From NCBI GenBank assembly GCA_947470805.1, contig CANIVU010000049.1, positions 1 through 61,059 on the forward strand: 61,059 bases of DNA, written 5' to 3'. Positions 60,973-61,059 of the stretch are shown here, in pieces (within the stretch, counting starts at the first letter, position 1; every line of letters starts with the position of its first letter). The notes under the pieces are model-generated. The model had not been told where the DNA came from, made no database searches, and worked only from the letters and a program-made list of their open reading frames with translations. The position numbers and the translations under genes are program-made. Origin of the DNA: Acidobacteriota bacterium (GTDB lineage Bacteria > Acidobacteriota > Terriglobia > Bryobacterales > Bryobacteraceae).

Positions 60973-61059
60973 TACTGAGTATCGTCGTTTGATGTTGTTG
61001 GCTTGTTAATCCAGGCGTGCGCTGGGGCAGGCGGGGATTTTGGCGGATGCTTAACGAAC

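Overview
The window looks like chromosomal DNA of an acidobacterium close to Solibacter/Bryobacter (Bryobacterales). This is inferred from family content, not from a marker gene. The DNA is GC-rich, with strong C/G at third codon positions. It carries families typical of that group: planctomycete-type cytochrome c proteins (PSD1, DUF1501), cytochrome c-WD40 proteins, twin-arginine Gfo/Idh/MocA oxidoreductases, PQQ-type beta-propellers, PEP-CTERM proteins and a very large Oar-like TonB-dependent receptor with a carboxypeptidase-type regulatory domain. No rRNA gene and no CRISPR array was found; there is one tRNA (Arg, anticodon CCG).

Layout. 0-2 kb: the start of a secreted protein, a cytochrome c-WD40 protein and a small secreted protein. 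2-9.3 kb: tRNA-Arg, a PEP-CTERM protein, then a surface-polysaccharide cluster. That cluster is a Wzz/GumC-type chain-length protein fused to a TPR lipoprotein, a BY-kinase-like protein with a degenerate P-loop, and a membrane acyltransferase. 9.3-25.6 kb: a scavenging and metabolic block, mostly exported. It holds a DinB-like protein, the DUF1501/PSD1 pair, a NodB-type deacetylase, a sialidase-like protein, a ThDP enzyme, a Gfo/Idh/MocA oxidoreductase, a cytochrome with a helix-hairpin-helix domain, two PQQ-type propellers and an SGNH protein lacking catalytic residues. 25.8-31 kb: D-threonine aldolase-like, RraA-like, zinc-type alcohol dehydrogenase, SMP-30 lactonase and an MFS transporter, which together look like a sugar-acid or hydroxy-acid route. 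31-36.6 kb: an M48 protease, an ABCG-type transporter with FHA domains and, convergent with it, a transmembrane Ser/Thr kinase. 36.7-43.2 kb: an SDR, a second MFS, quinol-dependent nitric oxide reductase, a Fic/VbhA-type toxin-antitoxin pair and a pentaheme OmcA/MtrC-like cytochrome. 43.3-52.2 kb: rmuC, a frameshifted PEP-CTERM gene, a tiny zinc-ribbon protein, a KDG-type kinase, a secreted hydrolase and the TonB-type receptor, with three copies of a promoter-plus-hairpin element between them. 52.4-55.6 kb: a GNAT acetyltransferase and a membrane PP2C phosphatase of the RsbU/SpoIIE type. 55.7-61 kb: an accessory segment with looser codon usage, holding a 5'-truncated gene, a gene remnant, a two-fold repeated secreted protein between imperfect direct repeats, and a decayed IS4-type transposase.

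Most genes are packed with ATGA overlaps, which suggests translational coupling. Several start codons lie only 8-12 bases from a plausible -10 box, so leaderless or near-leaderless transcripts may be common here. The observations I rate highest are the repeated promoter-hairpin elements, the Wzz-TPR fusion with its pseudokinase partner, the FHA-ABC transporter beside a Ser/Thr kinase, the frameshift in a run of seven C in a PEP-CTERM gene, and a TonB-type receptor whose signal peptide is only reached from a non-standard start codon. All functions are read from sequence motifs alone.
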